This document shows positions 23,794-34,420 of a DNA stretch of 64,000 bases, piece after piece. The notes beneath the pieces are model-generated. The model had not been told where the DNA came from, ran no database searches, and saw only the letters and a program-made list of their open reading frames with translations. Origin of the DNA: Entoloma clypeatum (Eukaryota > Basidiomycota > Agaricomycetes > Agaricales > Entolomataceae); NCBI GenBank assembly GCA_963565915.1, contig OY751493.1:4836001-4900000 (forward strand). The letters are read 5' to 3'. Numbering within the stretch: position 1 is the first letter of the stretch; every line of letters starts with the position of its first letter. The position numbers and the translations under genes were made by a program.

Positions 23794-25124
23794 CTATACA
23801 ATACTTTTGTCATGTTGACGTAGCCACTCCTGGTAGTCGTTCCACATCTCCTGTGCAATTCTATCCCTCAGTTCTTCTGCCCTTCGTTTTTCAGCTGGGG
23901 CTACATGGGATTGAGCCAGTTCACCATAACCTTGATCGTCAAATGGTTGCTTGCCTATATGAGCTGCATCTCCATGAATGGCTGTAAGATCATTGATATC
24001 ACTGGGATCATGTGTCATGATGAAGTTGTGTACAGCTGCAAGGCCAGGTGAAATGTGTGCTTGAATGTCCATGCTAAATTGTGGTGGATGAGAAAGAATT
24101 GTCCATCACATTTTGATGACTCCAAAAATGCGCTCGATGACATTGCGTGCTTGGGCATGACACAAATTGAAAAGCTCTTTTTTATTTACTGGACTATTAA
24201 AAGAATCAGAAAAAATACTTGAAAATTGTCATCAACTCACCGCACTCCAGCACGCCCCATTTTGCAAGATGATATTGAACACCTTGGTAAGGTACCATGG
24301 CAGCATCACATGCTGGGAATCCTGCATCTGCAAGGTAGTATTTACCCTCAGGAATGGCCAGATCTGTGAAATGTGATTCAGCAAAAACAGTGGAATCCGC
24401 AGCTGAGCCCTCCCATCCGCTGACAAAATAGAGAAACAGGAGCTCAAATGATGAGCATGCCAGACAGTTCTGTGATGTACCGCCTTTGCGATTCCGAGAA
24501 GCGTGGCGCTCAGCAGCAGAGGGACAACAGTCAATATGTGTACTGTCCATTCCACCAAGAGCATCCTTAAAATATGGAAACCACTTGGGGTTGTTGAGAA
24601 TTGAGGGAGATATGGAACTGGGATGGGGCAATTTGACATATTTTGTATAGAAGGGTGGTGATGATACAGCAACTAGAATCGTGCGGAAGTACCTATTTCT
24701 TTGTGAGCTTGTGGACTGAATCTTGAGAAATAGGAACAAACTTTGATATGGTTTCATTGGAATGCTGGAACCGCTCTCCAACATGACGGATCGAAAGCCC
24801 AGTAATGCACATATATAGAAAGATGGCAGCCTGTTCTTCAAGAGCAATATATTGTAAATCTTCAAGGCCACATAGCCTGAGTTCTGCTACGAAAGCCAAG
24901 AAGACATGCAGGCGCATCCCCAGCTCCGTCCAGATGCGATCCGGATGACCATTGATAAGCTCCTGAGCCCAGGCTGCCCCTGTCAATGCTGAGGTGTGAT
25001 AGTCTTGCTTCCAGTAGTTCGGAGATGCATATAGAACAGCAGCAATTCCAATAGCTTGTATAAAATAAGCACTGACAGCAAGAAGACATTGTTGGAGGCT
25101 CTGAGAATCTCTCGATGGAGGCAT
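23794..25124 (-). pseudogene. Harbinger DDE transposase (DDE_Tnp_4 type), broken
   Basis: Minus strand, starting MPPSRDSQSLQQCLLAVSAY at 25124. HVGERFQHSNETIS splices (intron about 24693-24741, GTTTGT...AAATAG) to KYFRTILVAVSSPPFYTKYV. Catalytic positions are visible: Asp in ALGGMDSTHIDCCP, Asp in WEGSAADSTVF, Glu in ARNVIERIFGVIK. Two lesions break it. A frame change lies in the exon ending near 24235, next to an intron with a good GTGAGT donor. An in-frame TGA follows VIKM, before WTILSHPPQFSMDIQAHISP. The C-terminal part (23794-24072) is otherwise open. Confidence 0.82.
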
Positions 25125-25259
25125 TGATCAAAGATTATCGATGATTCATCAATATTCATCATTTGGGCAACAGTATTACATCAGCGTTTGTTGATTACAA
25201 ATCAAAACCCAAACCCAAACCCAAACTGAAGTTTGGTTGCCAAACAGGCCCTAATATTT

Positions 25260-26200
25260 GAGGGGTTGTTCTGATTCTGTTGAACACATTTCATGCCTGG
25301 GGGGGCTGAACGGCCCTGGATAGGATTGTGGCTAACATAGAGAGGCCTATATGGCACACACTGCTGGCAGGGGTCAGTGTAACCTGAGGAAACACCGAAA
25401 AAGAAACATGTTTTTTTCTTGACTAGTGTTTGTGCGGGGAATACAAAGAGGTTTTCTCTCGATAATCTGAAAGAAATACCCTAAGTATAACCTCTCGTGT
25501 ATCTTTAATAACACAAAGGGTATTTCTCAAAGGGTTTTGAGAGAAAACACCAAAAGAAATATATATTGTTTTCTTTGGGTGTTTTCTCTCCAGTAAATCT
25601 CAAGAACTACTTTTTGTACATCTAATTAGTGTATTGGAAGAAATACTTTTATTGTTTCCGAAGGATACACCAGAACCAAAATACTTGAAGTATTTCCACA
25701 AGAAACACTGAAGGATACTGTACCATTTCATTCAATTGGTCCGGATGGTGAAATGGGTCAAAGTTAGTGGCCAAAATGATGAAAAATTCCCGTTTTCGGC
25801 AGTATGTCACCCACCCCGACAAAACTAAAATTTGTCACATGTCACCAGGGGTGACAGATTGAACAAAATGGTACAGTACACCGATCGCGGTGCTCTGTGA
25901 TGAAAGCCGCGTGCAACAAGGGATGAAAGCCGCGCGCGACAAGGGATGAAAGCCACATGCGACAAGGGACAGATGCTGTGACTCGATGATCAACTCAGGA
26001 GTTGATTGAAGAACGATGTCCTGAAGTGCGCTCGCCAGGACTCGCTGAGGGTCATTGTGGACTCGCTGTGGCGGCAATGGATGAAGGGCTCAAGAGGGGT
26101 AGGGAGGCATGTATAATATGTACAATATTTTACAAAATGCTGAACAGCATGGGTGTTAATTACACTGGCAGAAATGGATCAGGCAAAAAAAGGCAAAAAA
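25260..26200. other. AT-rich spacer with hairpin and 24-bp tandem repeat
   Basis: No gene seen. At about 25540-25588 an imperfect palindrome has arms near GAGAAAACACC and GGTGTTTTCTC. At 25893-25968 a 24-bp unit, GATGAAAGCCGCGYGCRACAAGG, is repeated three times. The rest is AT-rich. Confidence 0.6.
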
Positions 26201-26279
26201 AGATGAGATGAGCTTACTGGTACAAGACAACAGATATGTAAATCTTTGCCTCCGAGGTGTTTTTCGTGAATAACACGCC

Positions 26280-27976
26280 TCACAATCCCCTGCCAACCCC
26301 GGCTTTTGCCATTTGGTATGCACTTGAGAAAGTACAGGAAGATCCTGTCTTCTTCAGTTGCATCACATTGAATATGGGCCGCGAAAGTCGGCCAGCCAGT
26401 CCTATCATAGCCACGTAGGGTGGTGTGGTCAGCCCCATACGAATGATGACACATCCTGCAAAATGATTTACCACCCCCACAGGGGCGGTCGAATCTCTTG
26501 CCGGCTTGCCCCCGGTGCATTTGCACCTAAAGAAGCTCTCCTGCAGAAACCGCGTCCATATGCACTCTCTTGCACCACGGCACATGACCGTCATGGTCTG
26601 CGATGAGGAAGATCCCTCAAAACGACCATGGTACTCCCCGGAGTTTATGTACAATCTTAAATCCCCCCTCGTCAATATCTGGGCATACCGTGCAAACATG
26701 ACTGTCCCCCTATCACCCTTAACCTGGCACATGGGGTACTCCATCAACAAAGACTGGGCGGCTGGCGGCCTCGCAGTCTCTGACGACACTGAAACCTTAG
26801 CAATAGGACATGGGTTCTCTAACCTGGTCACTCTGCTAGGGGGTCTCTCCCAACTGGAAGAAATCCACATCTTCACTGACTCTGTTAACGCCATCCGGCG
26901 CGCCACAGACCCGGACCTCCACTCTTCACAGGCAACTGCGCTCGCTATCATCAGTAACCTGGTCCCTTGGTTTGAGGAACCAGGTCTGAAATCCAAGGTC
27001 TTCTTTCACCATGTCCCTGATTGCTCGGACTATGGCTTCGAACCCCACCGTGCAGTACACGACTTCGCCTCCTCGATACACATCGAGTGTGGCGAGTCGG
27101 CCTCCAGATCCCTCGATTTCAATACGAAACAATTCACAGACGACATGCTAGGCGACTGGAACAACTTGTATCAGTCCCCCAAGTATGTTGGCTGTCACTA
27201 CCAATTCCTGAGGTCGTGCATCAGACACCAAGACCATGCTCGGGCCAAAAGAATGAAACCGTCCCACCTCAAGGGCAGCACATGGCTTAAGGATGTGGGT
27301 CACTCCCAATCCCTCACAGCTCAAATGGTTCGCGGCCTCACCAGTCACGCCCCAATTGGCCACTATAGACATAGGTTCAAAATTGGCGACAAGGTTGAAC
27401 AGTGCGACTGTGGGTCAGGGTCCGTCGAGGACTTCGCCCATGTACTCTACAAATGTCTGCACCACCCCACCAGGCCCCCAGACATGCTTACCTTCTCAAG
27501 GAACACTCCCACGTGGGACAACTTTGGGAAATTTATTATGGATAACCCAGGGGCCTTTGCCTTTAGGGATCGTCCAACGCCCAACACAACCGTTGGCGGT
27601 AGTCGCGTGGTAGCGCGCTGGGTGCGAAGGGGTGCAGCCCCCTCTGGCAAGCGAACATGATCGAAGGATAAGAACCTCACAGGCGCTTCTTTGGGGAGTA
27701 GGGCGCAGACACCCCCCAGTGCCGCTAACGGCCAACCTCACAAGGTTGGAGTGCTCTTGTATCGCGCGGCCGAATATTCGGGTGCACATACTAACACGTT
27801 TGTTTATAACAGACTCCCCCGTCCTGGCACGAGGACTTATCAGCTCGACGGAGCTTTGCGCCGCCTGTTCTTCTTGCATATGTAGATCCTCAGATCGATG
27901 TAGTTTACTCTATGTCAAGCGGACTGTACCCCTAGTATACCACTATAAATTGATGACCAAAAAAAAAAAAGAAAAA
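26280..27976 (+). mobile_element. 3' end of a LINE (non-LTR retrotransposon)
   Basis: A truncated element represented by the end of its pol ORF and 3' UTR. A run of 12 A at about 27959-27970, followed by an A-rich stretch, fits a LINE poly-A tail. Upstream reverse transcriptase and endonuclease domains are absent, consistent with 5' truncation or decay. The left boundary is not defined and no target duplication was found. Confidence 0.7.
26506..27660 (+). CDS. LINE pol C-terminal fragment with RNase H-like domain
   Basis: Open frame of 384 codons. The start resembles the linker before LINE RNase H domains (upstream GAVESLAGLPPVHLHLKKL). The RNase H region runs from WAAGGLAVSDD through IHIFTDSVNAIRRATDP, the second catalytic Asp motif, to the VFFHHVPDCSDYG block. 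The first catalytic Asp position reads YSINKD rather than the usual YTDGS, so activity is doubtful. The C terminus has LTSHAPIGHYRHRF and a Cys/His cluster (CDCGSGSVEDFAHVLYKC), as in fungal LINE pol ends. The ATG is probably just the first Met after truncation. Confidence 0.7.
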   Translation: MPPVHLHLKKLSCRNRVHMHSLAPRHMTVMVCDEEDPSKRPWYSPEFMYNLKSPLVNIWAYRANMTVPLSPLTWHMGYSINKDWAAGGLAVSDDTETLAIGHGFSNLVTLLGGLSQLEEIHIFTDSVNAIRRATDPDLHSSQATALAIISNLVPWFEEPGLKSKVFFHHVPDCSDYGFEPHRAVHDFASSIHIECGESASRSLDFNTKQFTDDMLGDWNNLYQSPKYVGCHYQFLRSCIRHQDHARAKRMKPSHLKGSTWLKDVGHSQSLTAQMVRGLTSHAPIGHYRHRFKIGDKVEQCDCGSGSVEDFAHVLYKCLHHPTRPPDMLTFSRNTPTWDNFGKFIMDNPGAFAFRDRPTPNTTVGGSRVVARWVRRGAAPSGKRT

Positions 27977-30005
27977 TGCAAAATGATTGTCTGAGCAGGG
28001 GAAATTTGATGGACGGAGGTAGCACTCACTTGTAGATGAGATCTGTAACCTTTGTCTCAATCAGGAGTGCTCCGTATAGGCAGATGATGAGTTCAAGGTC
28101 GCCGCGGATCCGTGAGATTTCTGTTGGTCCCAGAGTTATTGATCACCATCGATGGATGCTGCTAAAGGAACGGGGTTTGTGAGGAAGTCGTTGGGTGGTG
28201 CAAAGCATGCTTACCTTGTCTTGTGGAGAGCCATAGCGGTGAAAGAAAGTGGTGGGGGGGTGTGGAAAGACAAATGATGGGCAACAAACCCTCAAATTGG
28301 TTGTACTCACAGTTTGAGGTGAAACACGGTGATCTGCATGGCAAAAAGACAGCGGTGGAGGTGGACTGCGAACAAAGGCGATGCGAATGTGGCTCAGTGT
28401 TGCATAGAAGATGACGGTGTGGCACTGCTGGGGTGCTCTTTGACGCCGCTGCGATACCCAGAAAAGAAACCCCCCCCCTTTGAGCCAGCCACCACATTGA
28501 GCTATCTGATTACAGCGAACAAAGGGTGGTGGACAAGAAAAAGTTGATCTTCCTGCACAGGTCCAGAAGAGACGCTGCTTGAGCAGGCGGCGTCAGGAGG
28601 AGAAAGCCCAAAAGGAAAATCATCCATCCAATGATGGCAGGCCACATGACCTGTTGCCCAAAAGCTATCGAAGTGCAACCCGTCATTTCGCTCACCCTTG
28701 ATTCAATGCCCCTTGAAGAATATGCAGGTTATATTATGCCAAAAAGAGTCAGAAGAATTGTCTTCTCCACTTGACCACAATGAGCCCATTGACAATCTGT
28801 TCATCATGAAATTGATCTGGTTAGCTAGGAAGACTGCTATAAGGCAATAGCATGGTCAGATCTTCCACAAAAGGTAGAAAATCTCAGTCGACAAATTTGA
28901 CTCCTCCCGCTTTTCCCTCGTTCATCCCCCCAAATTTGCCCATGGATTGCTGTGACGAGCATTTGGGGGAATATGTCTGATGTTTCCACACCGTGAATCT
29001 ACAAATATCCAGCTTAAATTATGTCAAAAAGTAAGAAAAAGCATTGTACCTTTTTTGCCACATGCCCATGATGAGCCCATTGATGACACTTTCATCATGA
29101 AATTGCTGTGGGGAGCCAGGAAGACCACTAGAAGACAATAGTGTGGTCGGATCTTCCATCACTTCTGACACTAATAAGTTTTTCTGGAGGAAAAATCTAT
29201 TATAAAAGAGGAATCCTCTTTCTCTTGGATGTATCTTCAAGAAAAATACCAAGTATATTGCATGGAAAATTTTAAGAAACATGTAATGTCTTTTCCAAAT
29301 ATTTTTGGACAAAAAACCTTTTGTTTATCCTAAAGTATTTCTTGAGAAAAAACTAAATCCATTGTTTGAACAATGGAATAAGTTTATCTTTGAAAAAAAC
29401 TCTTGGAAAAATAAAAAGTTTTACTAAAAGAAATACTTAGAAAACACATTATATGTTTCTTGAATTTTTCTATATATAACACTTGATGTCTTTTTTGATG
29501 ATAAACCAAGATTTCTCTTTTCTAATACATGGATTGTCTCAATGAACATTGGGAAGAATATGTCCCACTTACCGCAGCATGAATCTAGAGACATACATAG
29601 TAGATTATGTTGAACCCAAGGAAAATGTCATACCTTCTTTTCCACTTGCCCAGCAGCACTTCCACACCTCAAAGCGCACTTGAGGTTCAGTCAAACCTTC
29701 AGACAACTGCATTGAAATCGGCTCCAGGATGTTGGCAGCATATATTGATTGCTCAAATGCCCCTTTCTGCAGGCATGTTGAACTCCTTTTTTGTCTCGAT
29801 TGTCGTTTCACAACCACGGTGTCATGGCATTGTATTCAATGAAAAGTCAGAGGCTAGAGTTTGCAAGACCAACATGCGCAAGCAGTGGCACAAAGCATGG
29901 GTGGTGAGCGACATAGTAAGAGAGCAATCAATAAAGGGGACACAATGATGTTTCAGATCCGATTCTACCAAGGAAAGCCACTCTAATAACTAGTGAACCC
30001 ATTGC
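27977..30005. other. Unassigned region with diverged tandem exon-like repeats
   Basis: No gene can be assigned. On the minus strand an exon-like stretch at about 28024-28140 encodes RIRGDLELIICLYGALLIET before a GTGAGT donor. Segments at about 28780-28850 and 29071-29150 are diverged copies about 291 bp apart (both read FHDE..(I/V)..NGLI). Segments at 28941 and 29528 are copies about 588 bp apart. Several end in donor-like GTAC/GTATG sequences. This may be a decayed gene with duplicated exons. Confidence 0.4.
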
Positions 30006-30358
30006 TGTTGGAACTACTGGATCCAGCACATGATCAGACACGTGATCACTACGTCATTGTGATGTATCTCTGACATCATCTGTGATGTCATTCTCTGGAA
30101 CATTCCATGAGTTACTATATATGTGAGTTTATTGTAGAAACACACAGACAGACCACAACATGGTCTGTGCGCATATATTAGTATAAATAGTAGACCTGTA
30201 ACATAGTTACAGAATAAAAACTCTTCCAGTTCCTACCACGTCGGTTGTCTCTAAACTCTCCTCTAGCTTAACAAAGCTATTCAATTCCTGATCCTCTATC
30301 CACCCATACTAACTACCTTGTACGTCGTTCCACATGGCGCACCTTGATACGTTCAATA
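30006..30358 (+). repeat. Ty1/copia LTR (family II), plus strand
   Basis: A 353-bp LTR from TGTTGGAAC to TTCAATA. It contains GGTCTGTGCGCATATATTAG and TATAAATA (30182-30189), which match the copia I LTR core. It is followed directly by a copia-type primer-binding site at 30359. A reverse-orientation copy lies at 63656 to the window end. Confidence 0.85.
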
Positions 30359-30420
30359 GGCTATGGGCCCCGCTGGCCCTTATGGCTGGCGGTTTTGCCA
30401 CGTAGTCTACACTGTAGTTA
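30334..30420 (+). pseudogene. Start of the copia II leader ORF, crossing LTR and PBS
   Basis: An ATG 25 nt before the LTR end opens MAHLDTFNRLWAPLALMAGG and reaches TAG after 23 codons. The codons over the primer-binding site read RLWAP, in the same phase as in the intact copia I leader ORF. The remainder is displaced by the Tc1 insertion at 30421 and is decayed. Confidence 0.6.
30359..30372 (+). other. Copia-type primer-binding site (family II)
   Basis: GGCTATGGGCCCCG directly after the LTR. It differs by one base in its first twelve from the GGTTATGGGCCC site that pairs with the anticodon-arm half of initiator tRNA-Met in Drosophila copia. Confidence 0.7.
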
Positions 30421-30442
30421 CAGTGCCTCACAAAACTGATTC

Positions 30443-30861
30443 TGTAAGGGCGACCTTACGATCCAAGACTCGAACTCAGATACTTGCAAGAGAGATCCGA
30501 AGTTTAGATTGAGCAGTCTGATAAGTAATACAACACACACCTTGCAAGGGAGATCCGAAGAGAAAGTTCTAAGGATTCCCCTGCAAGCTAGCGAGATAAA
30601 TAGTAAAATGAGATATGAAATAAGAGATAAAACGAGATGCATGAATGATGAGCAATGATCGGGAGTAGCGATGAAGGATGAATGGAAACAAGATGAATGA
30701 TAGTACCTGCGATCCGACGTGCAGAGTAGCAGATGGGGGTGGAGTCGTCGGATGCGGAGAGGCAGATAAGATGTCGGAGACAGCGGATACGATCAGAGGA
30801 TGTCGGAGATGGTGGAATAGAGAGGAAAGGAAGAACGGAAAGGAAAATGGTTGCCCTTACA
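30443..30861. mobile_element. 419-bp insertion in the Tc1 left end, probably a solo LTR
   Basis: Begins TGTAAGGGCGACC and ends GGTTGCCCTTACA, with a 5-bp GATTC target duplication (30438-30442, 30862-30866). TG...CA ends and a 5-bp duplication suggest a solo LTR, although the 13-bp inverted ends could also suit a small DNA element. Internally, a segment around CTTGCAAGRGAGATCCGAAG occurs twice. Confidence 0.7.
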
Positions 30862-31084
30862 GATTCAATATTTGCTACTTTGTAAATACCTTCAAAATAA
30901 CTTTGCAAATAATGCCAATCAAAAGAAGGTATTGGTACCTGGTTAAAAGCCCTGCTTCAGGACTCTCGGAATCTGCAATAATTATGTAATTCCCATAAGA
31001 AATGATCAATATATGATCAAATTACTCCAGGGACTCATTGAATCAGTTTTGTGAGTATGTACAATAAATACAGTATTTTATACT

Positions 31085-32092
31085 TTAGTACTTGGTATTA
31101 CCCCCCTTAGCTTTGATTACTGCCTCTACTCTTCTTGGCATACTTTCTATTAGGTTTTGACACATTTCTGGCTCTATATTATTCCACACCTCTGCTGCTC
31201 TATCCCAAATCTCCCAGACTCCCTTGGGTGGTGTTGGATATTCATTCAACTTCCTTTTAATATGAACCCAGAGGTGTTCAATAGGATTGAGGTCTGGGGA
31301 CTGTGCAGGCCAATCCAGCAGAGCAACATTCTTGCTGTCCATCCATTTTTTGGCCTTCTTGGAGGTGTGCTTGGGGTCATTGTCCTGCTGAAAAATGATC
31401 TCCTCTTCAGAGATTCCACTCTCCTCCATGCTGGGCAGCAAATTGTCCTCCAAAATGGACACATACTGATCAGCATCCATCCTCCCCTCAACCTCTGCAA
31501 GTCTCCCCACACCTTTCCAACCCATACAATCCCAAACCATAATATTTCCTCCCCCAAACTTGACTGTGCCCTGAACCTCTCTTTCAATAAGCCCCTCACC
31601 CTGCTTTTTCCAGACCCATTCCTTGCCATCTGACCCAAACCTGTTGATTTTGGTCTCATCTGACTAAATGATCCTCTTCCAGTCCTCCACTGTCCATTCC
31701 CTGTGCTTCATAGCAAATGCCAACTGCCTCTTCCGATGTATGGCCTTTAAGAAAGGTCTTTTCTTCTTTGTTACAGCCTTGAATTCATGTTTTCTGAGAA
31801 CCCTTCTCACAGTTTCTGGGGAGACAGGATTGGAGATGACAGTGTTGATGTATTTGGTAGCCTGCACAGCATTGGAGGCTCTCCCTGAGGTGATTTGTGA
31901 AAGTATGTTTCGTGTGTTGGTGGGAGAAAGCTTGGATGGACGACCACCAGAAGAGAGATTGCAATGAGGAAGAAGATTCTGAAGCACTCTGGAGACAGTT
32001 GGTTGGCTGACACCCAGGTTAGAGGCAATATGACGAGTGGAGTGACCATTGGAGGCCAGAGAAAGAATGTTTTCTGAGGAGATAGGGTGCAT
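31085..32092 (-). pseudogene. Tc1 transposase (DD34E) with a single in-frame TAG
   Basis: A full-length reading frame of 336 codons with only one stop. The N-terminal part has helix-turn-helix motifs (STRHIASNLGVSQPTVSRVL). The catalytic triad is Asp in SDETKINRF, Asp in QQDNDPKHTS and Glu in SPDLNPIEHLW, with 34 residues between the last two, the Tc1 DD34E signature. The TAG at 31664-31666 sits just before SDETKINR, where family members usually have Trp, so TGG to TAG is the likely change. No frameshift is seen, so it is a recently disabled copy. Confidence 0.88.
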
Positions 32093-32454
32093 GATTAATT
32101 ATGGAGGCTGTTGAGGTTGGATTCTTCTTATACAACTTTCCTTGACAATCCATCAGGATTCTATTCAAGTTCCATCAGTAAGTCATGACAACTGGTTACC
32201 ATACAACCAGTGAAGCATTTGATTCTGATAATTGCCATAGGTACTCACAAAACTGATTCAATGAGTTGCTGATTTAATTTAATCATATCTCCATGGATTC
32301 TGATCTAAATCATATGATTCCTTTATATTCTGAAAGCCCTGAAGTAGGGCTTTTAATTATATACCAAAGGTTTAATTCAATTGGTATTCTTTGCAGAGTT
32401 ATCTTGAAGGTATTCAAAAAGCAACAAACATTGAATCAGTTTTGTGAGGCACTG

Positions 32455-33960
32455 TACATGCTGTTGCATATTGGACAGAAGGACTCCCAGGGCTGCTGGC
32501 ATAGCCACCCCTGAGGACGACAAACCCACTGAGCTTGCTCATGATTGTCACAGTCGCTTGGCATCGCACCAGTGCACTAGGTCACCATCACTGGTACCTG
32601 TACCTCTGTCTCCTGGGCAACGTCCGCCTTTGCGCAGACATGGAGCTGAGCCTCTGGCACAAGGACACAGAAATGCTCCTATAGCAGATTTTGTGCTTGA
32701 TGATTGGCCATCTATCACTCGCAGGGTATACTCCAGAGTGTGTGACACCTGTTTCCAATACATGCTCAGCGACCATCATCATCATCATCATCCGCCTGCC
32801 CATCTTACCAGATGGGCACAACATCCCGAAGGATTGCTCACAGCGCATTGTCATCGCTGTCAGAGCTTCTTTGTGGATAGGGACAGACATCAATGTCTGG
32901 CGGTATTGGAAAGCATATGAGCCGCTCGCTCCGGACTAGACTCTAGTCCTGCTCCGCCTTACAGACATTTGGCATGGAGAGAAACTGTTCCTGGAAATCC
33001 GCTTGAATATCGGTGCTCTCCAGCTTCATCACACACTGTTGTCTTGGCAGTTGCTTCTCCCGCCCCCACCTGGCAGTGCAAGATTACGATCTTGGTTCCA
33101 TCAAGGGATTTCTTGGCGTCTGTTTTTGTTGTGGTTGATGGGTGCACAGCCTGCTGCCTGCACAGTGCCACTCTATAATATGTTTCTCTGCAAAAGACAT
33201 AAAAAAGAAAGACATATTTCTGGCTGGTTCTTGTCAACTCACAGGATCTATAGCTAGAACAGTTCTTTCCTCTAATTTCCTGTACTGTCCATCCTGACAG
33301 CCTTATCAACAAAACTTCCCAAAAAACATAAATGGAAACATATTGCCTTTTATGTGCATCAGAGCTCGACACATCATACAGATTGGGGTATATATATATA
33401 TATTTGCAACATTTTTACACTTCAAAATACACTCAAGTAAGAATACAATGCAGCAAAAAACATCAAGATTGAAGATTCTGGTTAAGGATGGGAATCATAA
33501 TGACGACCATAGTAGGTATGGCAAGTATGATTATAAGTTGAGATTCGGGCTGTTTCTTGCACCTGTCATCTGACCTTTTCATTTCTCGGATATACAGCTT
33601 TGGGGGTGTCTTATTCAAAACAATACCATTTACTAAGTACATTCCCATTGTATCTAAGAGAGCTGTTGAGCAGAGCATGTAGCATGAGTTAAATGTTTTT
33701 TCGCCACACACCTTACCGGTGTCACATGATGGTGGTTCAACTTTCTGTGTGCCAAAAATCGACAACATGCCCTTTCACCAATACCTCTCTCTTCGTTCTT
33801 GCAAAAACCGCCTCTACCAATGCCCAGCAGTACCCTCACCCCTGCTAACCATATAGGGGACATCAGAAAGAGACAGGACAGATGTCACCGGCCACATCCC
33901 TCCATCCACCAGCTGGGGACATGAATTTAAAGCAAAGCTGAGACAGGGCGAGACGGACGG
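32455..33960. other. Unassigned sequence right of the Tc1 element
   Basis: Presumed continuation of the DNA interrupted by Tc1. A plus-strand open frame to 32920 encodes a Cys/His-rich stretch (VCDTCFQYMLSDHHHHHHPP, then AHCHRCQSFF). Another at 32969-33178 begins MAWRETVPGNPLEYRCSPAS. They may be one decayed gene, but I cannot assign a family or show they belong to copia II. A short (TA)n tract lies at about 33389-33402. Confidence 0.4.
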
Positions 33961-33984
33961 GACTACCCACCAGCCTCCACTTGT

Positions 33985-34420
33985 TGCCTCTCATGCCCAA
34001 CGGCCATCCAACGTGCCCAATGGTCACACCCTACAGCCATTCCAATGTGTCCAACAGCATCCCTCATGCCCAACAGCCGTCTCTCATGCCCCATGGCCCC
34101 CTCTCGTGCCCAACGGCTGTCCCTCACGCCGAATTACCGTCCCTCGCTCCCAATGTGCCCAACAGCCATCCTTTGTGCCCAACGGCTGTTCCTCACATCC
34201 AACAGCTATCCCTCATGCCCCATGCCTGCCTCTTGTGCACAACGCCTGTCCTTAACGCACAATGCTGGTACCCAACGCCCAATGGCATCCCTCACTCCCA
34301 ACGTGCCCAACGGCCGTCCCTCACATCCAACGGCCATCCCTCATGCCCCATGCCCACCCCCTGTGCACAACACCTGTCCTTAATGCACAACACCCAACGC
34401 CCATCCCCGGTGAGAGGATG
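33985..34420. repeat. 21-bp minisatellite, block 1
   Basis: Degenerate tandem copies of a unit close to TGCCCAACGGCCATCCCTCA. Because the unit is near 21 bp and lacks stops, all three plus frames are open, giving artefactual ORFs of up to 146 codons. Flanking sequence (GCTGAGACARGGCGAGAC) also recurs beside block 2. Confidence 0.85.

Larger units (their letters stand above)
22555..25251. mobile_element. PIF/Harbinger DNA transposon (2697 bp)
   Basis: The element has terminal inverted repeats of about 75 bp starting GGGCCTGTTYGGCAACCAAA, with GTTTGGGTTT repeats just inside. It is flanked by a 3-bp TAA target duplication (22552-22554, 25252-25254), the PIF/Harbinger hallmark. It carries the usual two genes in convergent orientation: a Myb/SANT-like DNA-binding protein (+) and a DDE transposase (-). 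Both are broken, so this copy is probably dead although complete in length. Confidence 0.92.
30421..32454. mobile_element. Tc1/mariner transposon with long terminal inverted repeats
   Basis: Ends CAGTGCCTCACAAAACTGATTC with matching inverted end, flanked by a TA target duplication (30419-30420, 32455-32456). It lies within copia II leader DNA. Net of a 419-bp insertion it is about 1.6 kb. The inverted repeats extend about 205 bp on each side and each has a second, opposing copy of CACAAAACTGATTCA at its inner edge (about 31027-31046 and 32247-32266). Confidence 0.9.

Noticed and set aside
25893..25968. Possible CRISPR-like array
   Set aside because: Only three directly adjacent 24-bp copies without spacers; it is a simple tandem repeat in a eukaryotic genome.
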